A DNA stretch of 64,000 bases from contig UQOS01000003.1 in assembly GCA_900542735.1 (NCBI GenBank), forward strand, positions 8,936 to 72,935, read 5' to 3'. Shown in pieces: positions 50,495-58,771 of this stretch (position 1 is the first letter of the stretch; each line of letters opens with the position of its first letter). The position numbers and the translations under genes are program-made. Source of the DNA: an uncultured Mycoplasmatota bacterium (GTDB taxonomy: Bacteria; Bacillota_I; Bacilli_A; RF39; UBA660). A model generated the notes under the pieces. The model worked only from the letters and a program-made list of their open reading frames with translations. It was not told the DNA's origin and did no database searches.

Positions 50495-52140
50495 ATAAAT
50501 TATCTGTGAATGTTGGTAACGAACTAATTGAAATTGACTACGGTACTACACTAGAATCATTATCTAAAAATTACCAATCATTATTTAAATATGAAATTAT
50601 TGTAGCAAAAGTTGATGGTATCTATAAAGAATTAACTGAAACCATTACGAAAAACTGCGAAATCGAGTTTTTTGACTTAATGAATCGTGGCGCTAATCAA
50701 ATTTATTTAAATGGTTTAATTTATATGACGATTTATACTTTTAAGCATCTTTTTGGTAAATCAGCAAATTTAAAAGTAAATCACTCCCTAGATAAGGGAA
50801 TCTATATAGAATCAACTATTAAAATAACAGAAGAAGATATCAAGAAACTAGAAGAAGAAATGAAGAAAGTAGTATCAGCTAATCTTCCCATTGAAAGACT
50901 AACAGTTTCTAGATTAGAAGCTATGGAGTATTTTAAAAATATTGGCGATACCGTGAAATCAGAAATTATGAAATATATTACTTCTACTCATCTAACACTT
51001 TATAAATTAAATGATATGTATAATTATTTCTATAGTTTAATGCCAACTTCTACCAAAGTATTATCACATTTTGAATTAACTTATTTAAATGAAGATGGCT
51101 TTGTTTTAAGATTTCCTACTGTCTATATGAAAGATGGTATTAAGCCATTTGAACGTAGAGAAAACATTTTTAATCTATTTAAAGAATCTAAGAGTTGGGC
51201 TCAAAATCTATCTTTAGAAAATGTAGTAGATTTAAATAAAAGAGTATCGAATAGTACCATTGATGAATTAATTCAAATTGATGAACTTATGAAAAATCAT
51301 GGTCTTATGGAATTAGCTAAAAAGATAATTAGTCAAGAAAAAGCTAAAATAGTATTATTAGCAGGACCATCTTCAACCGGTAAAACAACTACTACCAACA
51401 AATTAACCCTATGTCTAAAAAGTTTAGGAAAAACACCAGTTATGTTATCTATGGACGATTTCTTTGTAGATAGAAAAGATACACCACTAGATGAACAAGG
51501 TAATCCAGATTTTGAAAGACTAGAAGCAGTAGATTTAAAACTATTTGAAGAAACAATAGAAAACCTATTACAGCAAAAAGAAACGATAGTACCAACCTAC
51601 AACTTTATTTTAGGAGAAAAAGAATTTAATAGAAAACTAAAACTATCTCAAGATGATATCTTATTAATAGAAGGAATCCATGCCCTAAATCCTAAAGTGT
51701 TAGAACATATTCCAAAAGAAAAGAAAATAACGATTTATTTATCAGCTCTAACAGAATTAAATATTGATAATCATGTTCGTGTTTCCACAACAGATAATCG
51801 CTTATTGCGTAGAATTGTGCGTGATAATAGAACACGTGGCAATAAAGTAGAAGATACTTTGAAGAATTGGACTAAAGTAAGAGATGGAGAAGAAAACTAT
51901 ATTTTTCCATATCAAGATGAAGCAGATTATACTTTTAACACTGCTATGATTTATGAATTAGGGGTTTTAAAAACCTTTGTAGAACCATTACTATACTCAG
52001 TAGAACCAACCTCTCCTTACTATAATGAAGCAATTCGTTTAATTAATTTCTTACGATTATTTTTACCAATTTCTTCTGAAACAGTACCAAAAGATTCTAT
52101 TTTAAGAGAATTCATTGGTGGCGGTTGTTTCAAAGTATAA
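50491..52140 (+). CDS. TGS-domain nucleoside kinase (uridine kinase-like)
   Basis: A 549-aa fusion protein. Residues 1-65 are TGS/ThrRS-N-like (MNKLSVNVGNELIEIDYG). About 70-265 resemble the second additional domain of Thr/Ala-tRNA synthetases. From about 285 a PRK/uridine kinase domain follows, with P-loop AGPSSTGKTTTTNKL, SMDDFFVDRKDTPLDE (Asp-Asp substrate motif), a HVRVSTTDNRLLRRIVRDN lid and FPYQDEADYTFNTAMIYELG. Such proteins are annotated as nucleoside kinases; the role of the tRNA-synthetase-like part is unknown. Confidence 0.85.
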   Translation: MNKLSVNVGNELIEIDYGTTLESLSKNYQSLFKYEIIVAKVDGIYKELTETITKNCEIEFFDLMNRGANQIYLNGLIYMTIYTFKHLFGKSANLKVNHSLDKGIYIESTIKITEEDIKKLEEEMKKVVSANLPIERLTVSRLEAMEYFKNIGDTVKSEIMKYITSTHLTLYKLNDMYNYFYSLMPTSTKVLSHFELTYLNEDGFVLRFPTVYMKDGIKPFERRENIFNLFKESKSWAQNLSLENVVDLNKRVSNSTIDELIQIDELMKNHGLMELAKKIISQEKAKIVLLAGPSSTGKTTTTNKLTLCLKSLGKTPVMLSMDDFFVDRKDTPLDEQGNPDFERLEAVDLKLFEETIENLLQQKETIVPTYNFILGEKEFNRKLKLSQDDILLIEGIHALNPKVLEHIPKEKKITIYLSALTELNIDNHVRVSTTDNRLLRRIVRDNRTRGNKVEDTLKNWTKVRDGEENYIFPYQDEADYTFNTAMIYELGVLKTFVEPLLYSVEPTSPYYNEAIRLINFLRLFLPISSETVPKDSILREFIGGGCFKV

Positions 52141-52153
52141 ACTATGTTAAAAT

Positions 52154-52178
52154 AACCTCCTGTAGTGGGAGGTTTTTC
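52154..52178 (+). terminator. Terminator hairpin that also holds the ribosome site of the next gene
   Basis: AACCTCC (52154-52160) pairs with GGAGGTT (52168-52174), then a T run. The GGGAGG of the 3' arm is the ribosome site of ATG 52180. Same design as at 7351-7384. Confidence 0.7.
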
Positions 52179-52179
52179 T

Positions 52180-52509
52180 ATGAATGTAAAGAAATATCTT
52201 GTAGAAAATAGTGAATACTTTATGAATGAGTTAGAAAGACAGTTATGTATACAAGGAATATCATATGTTAGAATAGAAAATGAATTTCATTTTAATAATC
52301 AAATTATTCGTTTTTTTGATTTTGATGATTTAAAAATACTATTGCCAGTTTTAATGAAAGAAGAACTAAAAGAAGAATCATTAGAATTTTACCAAATAGT
52401 AGGAAAACAAGAATATAAAAGAGTAGTGCCATATTATGAATCAAGAAATAAAAAAATGAATAGGCAAGAATCTCACCTAGTAAAACAAAAATTAAAAACA
52501 AAAAGATAA
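52180..52509 (+). CDS. Small hypothetical protein
   Basis: A 109-aa soluble protein, MNVKKYLVENSEYFMNELE at the start, with a central beta hairpin (FHFNNQIIRFFDFDDLK) and a basic C terminus rich in Lys and Arg (ESRNKKMNRQESHLVKQKL). I recognise no family. The frame is open to GTG 52165, but the ribosome site GGGAGG only fits ATG 52180. Confidence 0.55.
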   Translation: MNVKKYLVENSEYFMNELERQLCIQGISYVRIENEFHFNNQIIRFFDFDDLKILLPVLMKEELKEESLEFYQIVGKQEYKRVVPYYESRNKKMNRQESHLVKQKLKTKR

Positions 52510-52510
52510 G

Positions 52511-52534
52511 AGTATCTAATATCAGATACTTTTA
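52511..52534. terminator. Bidirectional terminator between convergent genes
   Basis: AGTATCT (52511-52517), loop AATATC, AGATACT (52524-52530), then TTTT; the left flank is A-rich. It overlaps the end of the reverse gene. Confidence 0.7.
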
Positions 52535-53205
52535 TTATGGAAAAATTTACTAGAACAGATATAAATATAATCCTCTAATTCTGGAAACATTTCCTTAAAC
52601 TCTATTAATTTATCACTATCTACTTCATCAAATAGGAAAAATTTATCATCTTTATCAATTTTTAAATGATTATTCATTTCTTCTAGATAAGGTTTACGAA
52701 AAGAGGGATTAGAAATTGTATAAAACTGCATTCCATCAACTTCATTTTCAAAATTAGTACCAAGTTTAGCATTTATTTGATAATTCTTTAAATTGGAAAG
52801 CATATCTTGAGAACTACTTTGAATATAAATATTTGGGTAATCTCTTACCAAATAAGTAAGATACTGTGAAAATAATAAATTATCACTACCATAATCAGAA
52901 AGATTAAAAATTAATACTTTGTTACTATCTTTAAACAATTCAAGAGCTTCTTTTAAAGAAATCACCTGATGCCTTTTGACTCTATTTCCTAAATTATATT
53001 TTTTAATATCTTCTAAAGTAAGTTTCTTAATTTCTTTATTAAAAATATTATCATTATGATAAATAACGATTTCCTTATCTTTCGTAAAATTAAGATTTAA
53101 CATAACGCCATCAACCGTTTTATTATGAAGACTTAAAAGCAAAGAATCTCTACTATTAATGGGTGCATATTTAGAAGAAAGTCCATTTTTAATAATAAAT
53201 TTCAT
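52522..53205 (-). CDS. GDPD-like protein without its catalytic residues
   Basis: A 227-aa protein with the outline of a glycerophosphodiester phosphodiesterase, but the key positions are changed. The family HRG reads KNG (residues 6-8), the ENT that follows AP reads INS (16-18), the E-x-D metal ligands read M-L-N (35-37), and only the His of the HD motif remains (YHND, 50-51). The rest keeps the TIM-barrel rhythm (VISLKEALELFKDSNKVLIFNL). It is therefore probably a non-enzymatic, perhaps binding or regulatory, relative. It has an intact frame and ends in TGA. Confidence 0.65.
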   Translation of the reverse strand: MKFIIKNGLSSKYAPINSRDSLLLSLHNKTVDGVMLNLNFTKDKEIVIYHNDNIFNKEIKKLTLEDIKKYNLGNRVKRHQVISLKEALELFKDSNKVLIFNLSDYGSDNLLFSQYLTYLVRDYPNIYIQSSSQDMLSNLKNYQINAKLGTNFENEVDGMQFYTISNPSFRKPYLEEMNNHLKIDKDDKFFLFDEVDSDKLIEFKEMFPELEDYIYICSSKFFHNKSI

Positions 53206-53293
53206 GTGCCACCTCTACTATAAAACTTATGCTAAAAATACTTATCTATTCTAATAATAAAGTGACAACTTCTGTATAGTTTAATAGTATGTA

Positions 53294-53322
53294 TTGAATG
53301 ATTTTAGGGAAAACTATATAAT
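53294..53322 (+). promoter_or_regulatory. Sigma-A promoter of the gap operon
   Basis: TTGAAT (53294-53299), 17 nt, TATAAT (53317-53322), 23 nt before the ATG. No CggR-like operator was recognised. Confidence 0.8.
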
Positions 53323-53344
53323 AAAATTAGAAAGGATAGATATT

Positions 53345-54349
53345 ATGAAAGTAGCAATTAACGGTTTTGGTAGAATTGGAAGACTTGCATTTAGACAAAT
53401 GTTTCATAAAGATGGAATTGAAATAGTAGCAATTAATGATTTAACATCTCCAGAAATGTTAGCATATTTATTAAAATACGATTCTGCCCAGAAAAAATAT
53501 GAATTAAGTGATACCATTGAAAGTACAGAAGATTCTATTATTGTAGATAAGGAAGAAATAAAAATATTAAAAGAAGCAGATCCTAGTAAATTACCATGGA
53601 AGGAATTAGATGTTGATGTAGTTTTAGAATGTACTGGTTTCTTTACTTCTTATGAAAAAGCTTATCTTCACATTGAGGCTGGTGCTAAAAAGGTAATTAT
53701 TTCTGCTCCAGCTGGTAATATTCCAACTATTGTGTATGGAGTAAATGAAAATACATTAACTAATAATGATAACATTATATCAGCAGCATCATGTACCACA
53801 AATTGTCTTGCTCCAATGGCTAAATTTTTAAATGAACTTGCTCCTATCACATCAGGAATTATGACAACTATTCATGCCTATACTGGAGATCAAATGTTAT
53901 TAGACGGTCCTCATCGTAAAGGAAACTTGCGTAGAGCTAGAGCAGCAGCTATCAATATCGTACCAAATTCAACAGGAGCAGCTAAAGCAATTGGTTTAGT
54001 AATTCCAGAATTAGATGGAAAATTAGTAGGTAGTGCCAAAAGAGTACCAGTACCAGATGGCTCTTTAACAATTTTAGATGCCGTTGTTGAAAAAAAGGTA
54101 ACACTAGAAGAAATTAATAATTACATGAAAGAAAAACAATCAGATTCTTATGCCTATACTGAAGAAGAAATTGTATCTAGTGATATTATTGGTGATACTC
54201 ATGGCTCTATCTTTGATGCAACGCAAACCAAAGTAGTACCATTAGGAGAAGATAAAACTTTAGTCCAAATAGTAGCTTGGTATGATAATGAAAACTCATA
54301 TACCTCTCAAATGGTAAGAGTAGCTAAGTATTTAATGACTAAAATGTAA
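53345..54349 (+). CDS. gapA: Glyceraldehyde-3-phosphate dehydrogenase
   Basis: NAD-dependent oxidation and phosphorylation of GAP to 1,3-bisphosphoglycerate in glycolysis. The 334-aa product has the Rossmann start MKVAINGFGRIGRLAFRQ, the active Cys150 in SAASCTTNCLAP, the phosphate-binding HRKGNLRRARAAA, and WYDNENSYTSQMVR. AAAGGA before ATG 53345 sets the start; the upstream in-frame TTG is part of the -35 element. It leads a group with pgk and tpiA. Confidence 0.97.
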   Translation: MKVAINGFGRIGRLAFRQMFHKDGIEIVAINDLTSPEMLAYLLKYDSAQKKYELSDTIESTEDSIIVDKEEIKILKEADPSKLPWKELDVDVVLECTGFFTSYEKAYLHIEAGAKKVIISAPAGNIPTIVYGVNENTLTNNDNIISAASCTTNCLAPMAKFLNELAPITSGIMTTIHAYTGDQMLLDGPHRKGNLRRARAAAINIVPNSTGAAKAIGLVIPELDGKLVGSAKRVPVPDGSLTILDAVVEKKVTLEEINNYMKEKQSDSYAYTEEEIVSSDIIGDTHGSIFDATQTKVVPLGEDKTLVQIVAWYDNENSYTSQMVRVAKYLMTKM

Positions 54350-54353
54350 GATT

Positions 54354-54378
54354 AAGAGAAGCAAATTCTCTTTTTTTT
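54354..54378 (+). terminator. Terminator after gapA
   Basis: AAGAGAA (54354-54360), loop GCAAA, TTCTCTT (54366-54372), then T8. A TATAAT at 54394-54399 may restart transcription for pgk. Confidence 0.75.
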
Positions 54379-54414
54379 TAACCAGTTTTAGAGTATAATG
54401 AAAATGGTGATGAT

Positions 54415-55596
54415 ATGAAGAAAACAGTTAGAGATTATAACCTAAATAATAAAAAAGTAATCATAAGATGTGATTTTAATGTACCAATGAAAGATAATAA
54501 AATTATAGATGATAACAGAATTAGAGAAAGCCTAGAAACTATTCTATATTGTATAAATCATAACGCAAAAGTAATTCTATTATCTCACTTAGGAAGAATC
54601 AAAACAAAAGAAGACTTAGAAAAGAACAGTTTAAAACCTGTTGCTACTAGATTAAGTAAATTATTAGGACAAAATGTAGTATTCGTTCCTAAAACAAGAG
54701 GAAAAGAAGTAGAAGAAATAGTAGCTAATATGAATCCTAAAGATGTGATTCTATTAGAAAATACGCGCTTTGAAGACTTAGATGGAAAAAAAGAAAGTAC
54801 AAATGATATAGAATTAGGAAAATATTGGGCATCACTTGGTGACATTTTTATAAATGATGCCTTTGGTACCATTCATAGAAGTCATGCATCTAATGTAGGA
54901 ATTGCTAGTAATATTCCAAATGGAATTGGTTTTCTTGTGGAAAAGGAATTAAAACATTTATCTAAATTAGAAAACCCCAATAGACCATACGCCGTAATAT
55001 TAGGTGGTGCAAAAGTATCAGATAAATTAGGCGTAATTGAAAACTTAATCACTAAAGCAGACTATATGATAATAGGTGGCGCAATGGCTTTTACTTTTTT
55101 AAAAGCAGAAGGTTATGAAACTGGTAAGTCCTTAGTAGAAGATGATTTTATTTCTAACTGTAAAGAATTATTAAAAAAGTACCCTAATAAAATTATATTA
55201 CCAAAAGATGTTGTGGTAGCAAAAGAAATAGGAGAAAATCAAGAAAGTATAATTAAAAAAATAACAGATTTATCAAATGATGATATAGGCTTAGATTTAG
55301 GAACTAACACCATTAATTACCTAAAAGAAATTTTAAAAAATGTTAAAACAGTAGTATGGAATGGTCCATTAGGTTATTATGAAATAGAAAAATATCAACA
55401 AGCAACCAAAGAAATCTTAAAGTTTTTAACAGAAAATAATATTGAAACTATTTTAGGTGGAGGAGATATTGTAGCAGCTAGTCAAGAATTAGGTTATAAA
55501 GAAAAAGTAAGTCATGCATCAACTGGTGGCGGAGCAACCCTTGAATATCTAGAAGGTAAGAAATTGCCAGGTTTAGAAATAATAGAAGAAAATTAG
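54415..55596 (+). CDS. pgk: Phosphoglycerate kinase
   Basis: Makes ATP from 1,3-bisphosphoglycerate in glycolysis. The 393-aa product has the two-lobed fold: N-terminal VIIRCDFNVPMKDNKI and SHLGR (substrate contacts), LENTRF, HRSHAS-type loop (IHRSHASNVGIA), AVILGGAKVSDKLGVI, and C-terminal nucleotide loop GGGDIVAASQELG followed by STGGGATLEYLEGKKLPGL. GGTGATG before the ATG. Confidence 0.97.
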   Translation: MKKTVRDYNLNNKKVIIRCDFNVPMKDNKIIDDNRIRESLETILYCINHNAKVILLSHLGRIKTKEDLEKNSLKPVATRLSKLLGQNVVFVPKTRGKEVEEIVANMNPKDVILLENTRFEDLDGKKESTNDIELGKYWASLGDIFINDAFGTIHRSHASNVGIASNIPNGIGFLVEKELKHLSKLENPNRPYAVILGGAKVSDKLGVIENLITKADYMIIGGAMAFTFLKAEGYETGKSLVEDDFISNCKELLKKYPNKIILPKDVVVAKEIGENQESIIKKITDLSNDDIGLDLGTNTINYLKEILKNVKTVVWNGPLGYYEIEKYQQATKEILKFLTENNIETILGGGDIVAASQELGYKEKVSHASTGGGATLEYLEGKKLPGLEIIEEN

Positions 55597-55604
55597 GAGT
55601 TATC

Positions 55605-56627
55605 ATGAAAAATTTAAAGAAAAACAGTATTATTTTATTAATTATAACTTTTGTAGTTTTAGTATGTGTCCTAAAAGATGATTTTCCTAGTATTATTGAA
55701 ACTCTAAAAAATGCTAATTTCTTCTGGATAGTAATCGCATTATTATGTTTTTTTATAGCAATTGCCTTTGAAGCAAGAGCTTATCAAGAAATTATACAAG
55801 GCTATGCATATAAGTATCAGTTTAAACAAGCCTATAAAATGCTATTAATTACGAAATTTTTTAACGGAATTACTCCCTTTTCTTCTGGTGGTCAACCTAT
55901 GCAAATTTACATGTTAAAAAAAGATGGCGTGAGATTAACAAAAGCTACTAATATCATTATTCAAAACTTTATTATCTACCAAGCAGCCTTAGTAGCCTTT
56001 GGTCTAATCGCAATTATTATTAACTATTATTTAGAACTATTTACTGATATCACTTTATTAAAACAACTAGTAACCATAGGATTTATAGTTAATACTCTAG
56101 TTATGGTAGGATTAATTATCATAAGTTTTAGTAGTAAATTTAATCACTTTATGATTCAAAAAGGGATTTCTATTTTAAGTAAACTAAAACTAGTAAAAAA
56201 TAAAGAAGAAAAGCAAAAAGAATGGCGTGAAAAAGTAGATGACTTTCATGAAGGAGCAATTTACTTAAGACAGAATAAAGGTTTATGTATTAGAACCTTT
56301 ATCTATAATATTATTTATTTATTTTTAACTTATTTAATGCCATATTTCGTAATACTAGCCCTAGCAAAAAAAGAAGTAAACATCACGCCACTAACATCTA
56401 TTTGTGCATCAGCTTATGTCCTAATTATAGGTTCATTTGTTCCAATTCCAGGAGCAAGTGGTGGTATTGAATTTGGTTACTTAAAATTCTTTGGTAATTT
56501 TGTAACAGGTTCACTACTAAAAGCATCACTATTAATATGGCGTAGTATTTCTTATTATCTACCAATGATAATAGGTGGAGTTTTATTTAGTACAAATACT
56601 AGAAAGGAAGATATCAAATGCGAATAG
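55605..56627 (+). CDS. LPG-synthase-like membrane protein (UPF0104 type)
   Basis: A 340-aa protein with about eight membrane segments and the family motifs NGITPFSSGGQPMQIYML (about 83-100) and GSFVPIPGASGGIEFGYLKFF (about 282-302). It corresponds to the flippase-like membrane part of MprF without the synthase domain. Such proteins are thought to move or handle glycolipids. The next gene is a GT4 glycolipid-type glycosyltransferase overlapping by 10 nt, which fits that role. Confidence 0.82.
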   Translation: MKNLKKNSIILLIITFVVLVCVLKDDFPSIIETLKNANFFWIVIALLCFFIAIAFEARAYQEIIQGYAYKYQFKQAYKMLLITKFFNGITPFSSGGQPMQIYMLKKDGVRLTKATNIIIQNFIIYQAALVAFGLIAIIINYYLELFTDITLLKQLVTIGFIVNTLVMVGLIIISFSSKFNHFMIQKGISILSKLKLVKNKEEKQKEWREKVDDFHEGAIYLRQNKGLCIRTFIYNIIYLFLTYLMPYFVILALAKKEVNITPLTSICASAYVLIIGSFVPIPGASGGIEFGYLKFFGNFVTGSLLKASLLIWRSISYYLPMIIGGVLFSTNTRKEDIKCE

Positions 56628-57862
56628 GAATATTTACAGAAACTTATACTCCATATATTAGTGGTTTAGTAACAAGTGAAGTTATGTTAAAAAAAGGATT
56701 AGAAAAATTAGGACATGAAGTCTATGTAGTAACTGCTAATCTAGAAAGTTTTCATTATGAATATGATGAAGAAGAAAGAGTTTTAAAAGTACCAGGTATT
56801 CCTACAGGTATCTATGATTCTAGACTAACAGCAGTATACCCATTAAAAGCTGTAAATAAAATTAAAAGTTGGAATTTAGATATCATACATTCTCAAACAG
56901 AATTTGCAATAGGAACATTTGCTAGAATCCTAGCTTATCAGTTAGATATTCCACTAGTGCACACTTATCACACTATGTATGAAGATTATATTCACTATAT
57001 TACGAAAGGTTATTTTGATAAATCTAGCAAAAAAATAGTAGAATATTTAACTCTATTTTACTGTGATAAAACAGCTACTGAGTTAATTGTACCTACTAAA
57101 AAAACTTATGACTTATTTAAAGAAAAGTATCAAGTAGATAGAAATATTCATATCATTCCAACCGGAATTGAACTAGAGCGTTTTTATACAGAAAATATTG
57201 ATAAAAAGAAATTAGCTAGTATCAAAAGAAAAGAAAAAATAACTAAAGATGACTTTATCGCTATCTTTATTGGTAGATTAGCACAAGAAAAAAATGTAGT
57301 ATTCTTATTAGATGTTATGAAAGATTTGGTACCTAGTCTTCCTAAATTAAAATTATTAATTGTTGGTGATGGTCCCGACTATGACTTATATAAAGAAATC
57401 ATAGAAAAAGACCATTTAGAAAATAATGTAATTATGACTGGAAAAGTAGCCTGGGAAGAAGTACCATATTATTATCATTTATCAGATATCTTCTTAACAG
57501 CATCTCATACAGAAACACAAGGGTTAACAGTAATTGAAGCAATGGCATCTAGTGTAGTACCAATTTGTATTGATGATGAAAGTTTTAAAAATACCGTAAT
57601 TGATGGCTTGAATGGTAGAATATTTAATAATGAAAAAGAGTGTAAAGAAATTATTACAGAGTTATATAATGATAGCGAGTTAACCAAAAAATTATCTAAT
57701 CAAGCTAGAATAAACTCTGATAGATTTAGTGCTAAATACTTTGCTGAATCTGTACTTGATGTATATAAATATGCAATTGAACATAAAAAAAATCGTCACT
57801 CTTTAATTAATAAATTTGTAGATAAAGTAAAAGGTAATAAAGATGAAGTGGATAATAAATAA
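56618..57862 (+). CDS. GT4 glycosyltransferase, probably for glycolipids
   Basis: A 414-aa GT-B enzyme. It opens MRIGIFTETYTPYISGLVTS, has HTYHTMYEDYIHYITKGYF (typical for monoglucosyldiacylglycerol synthases of the Acholeplasma/Streptococcus kind), IFIGRLAQEKNV for the nucleotide sugar, and the EX7E motif in TETQGLTVIEAMASS. It most likely adds glucose or another sugar to diacylglycerol on the inner membrane face. It overlaps both the upstream membrane protein gene and tpiA. Confidence 0.83.
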   Translation: MRIGIFTETYTPYISGLVTSEVMLKKGLEKLGHEVYVVTANLESFHYEYDEEERVLKVPGIPTGIYDSRLTAVYPLKAVNKIKSWNLDIIHSQTEFAIGTFARILAYQLDIPLVHTYHTMYEDYIHYITKGYFDKSSKKIVEYLTLFYCDKTATELIVPTKKTYDLFKEKYQVDRNIHIIPTGIELERFYTENIDKKKLASIKRKEKITKDDFIAIFIGRLAQEKNVVFLLDVMKDLVPSLPKLKLLIVGDGPDYDLYKEIIEKDHLENNVIMTGKVAWEEVPYYYHLSDIFLTASHTETQGLTVIEAMASSVVPICIDDESFKNTVIDGLNGRIFNNEKECKEIITELYNDSELTKKLSNQARINSDRFSAKYFAESVLDVYKYAIEHKKNRHSLINKFVDKVKGNKDEVDNK

Positions 57863-58505
57863 TTATAAAGATAATTTCGTAGAAGAATCTTATCTAAATA
57901 AATTAAGTAAAAAAAACTATAAAAATATAAAACTAATTCTTTGCCCTAATGATAAACAGTTATCTTTATTTAAAACTAATTGTTTCATATTAGGAAGTCA
58001 GGATATGGAATATTATTATCAAATAGAAGATTTAGTAAAACATGGAGTAAAATATACTATTCTAGGACATTCTGATACTAGAAAAAAATATAAAGAAACC
58101 AATGAAATCATTCATGAAAAAATAAAAAAACTAGTAAAAAATAATATCTGTCCTATTTTATGTATTGGAGAAGAAGAAAATAATAATGTAAAAGAAGTAA
58201 TAGATAAAGAATTAGAAGTATTAAAAGATATTAAACTAGATAATATTATGATAGCTTATGAACCAGTTTGGGCAATTGGAACTGGGAAGATTCCTGATAC
58301 TAAAAAATTAGAAGAAATCTTATTATATATAAAAGATAAAGTAGTATTACTATCAGGTATAAATCCTATTTTAATATATGGTGGTAGTGTAAATGAAAAC
58401 ACAATTGAAAAACTAAAGCATGTTAACTTAATAGATGGTTATTTAATAGGTAGTGCTAGTTTAAATATAAATAGTTTAGAAACAATAATTGAGGTGGTAA
58501 AATGA
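57843..58505 (+). CDS. tpiA: Triosephosphate isomerase, short and divergent
   Basis: Interconverts DHAP and GAP. At 220 aa it is about 30 residues shorter than usual. Catalytic Lys (K9 in NNYKDN), His76 and Glu140 (AYEPVWAIGTGK) and the phosphate loop YGGSVN are present. But the N-terminal NWKMN reads NNYKDN, and the GHSERR motif reads GHSDTR, so the normally fixed Glu next to the catalytic His is Asp. The enzyme is probably active but fast-evolving. It starts 20 nt inside the GT4 gene. Confidence 0.88.
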   Translation: MKWIINNYKDNFVEESYLNKLSKKNYKNIKLILCPNDKQLSLFKTNCFILGSQDMEYYYQIEDLVKHGVKYTILGHSDTRKKYKETNEIIHEKIKKLVKNNICPILCIGEEENNNVKEVIDKELEVLKDIKLDNIMIAYEPVWAIGTGKIPDTKKLEEILLYIKDKVVLLSGINPILIYGGSVNENTIEKLKHVNLIDGYLIGSASLNINSLETIIEVVK

Positions 58506-58669
58506 TAGCAAGTATTTTTAGTAATATATGGGATAATTTAACTAAATTTTCATCAGACTGTTATGATTTTATAATGGAACATTATAGTGATCCTGTTTTT
58601 TGGATCGTGATAGTAGCGATATTAATACTAATCTGTTTTACTGCTATTTCAAATATAGCCAATAAATAA
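58502..58669 (+). CDS. Small single-segment membrane protein (55 aa)
   Basis: ATG 58502 overlaps the tpiA stop (AATGA) and has GAGGTGG upstream. The peptide starts MIASIFSNIWDNLTKF, has a soluble, acidic middle and a hydrophobic helix at residues 34-50 (FWIVIVAILILICFTA), ending SNIANK. Strong ribosome site and coupling suggest it is real, although no function is known. It lies directly before spo0A. Confidence 0.6.
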   Translation: MIASIFSNIWDNLTKFSSDCYDFIMEHYSDPVFWIVIVAILILICFTAISNIANK

Positions 58670-58674
58670 CTAAA

Positions 58675-58740
58675 TTCGACAAATCTTTACATATCTTGTC
58701 AATATTCGCTGTATCAATTTGTAGGATATTATTGTATAAT
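58675..58740 (+). promoter_or_regulatory. spo0A upstream region with a perfect 0A box
   Basis: TTCGACAA at 58675-58682 is the exact reverse complement of the Spo0A-binding consensus TTGTCGAA. A weaker TTGTCAAT follows at 58696. AGGATATT (58723-58730) resembles a sigma-H -35, and TATAAT (58735-58740) is a sigma-A -10. Autoregulation by Spo0A and control by sigma-H are known in B. subtilis; here only the 0A box is clear. Confidence 0.55.
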
Positions 58741-58771
58741 TGTAAATGCGTGGAGTACGAAAGGAGAAAAA

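Noticed and set aside
53294..53344. TTG start 17 codons upstream of gapA
   Set aside because: That codon is the first part of the -35 element TTGAAT; the ATG at 53345 has a ribosome site and gives the standard GAPDH N terminus.
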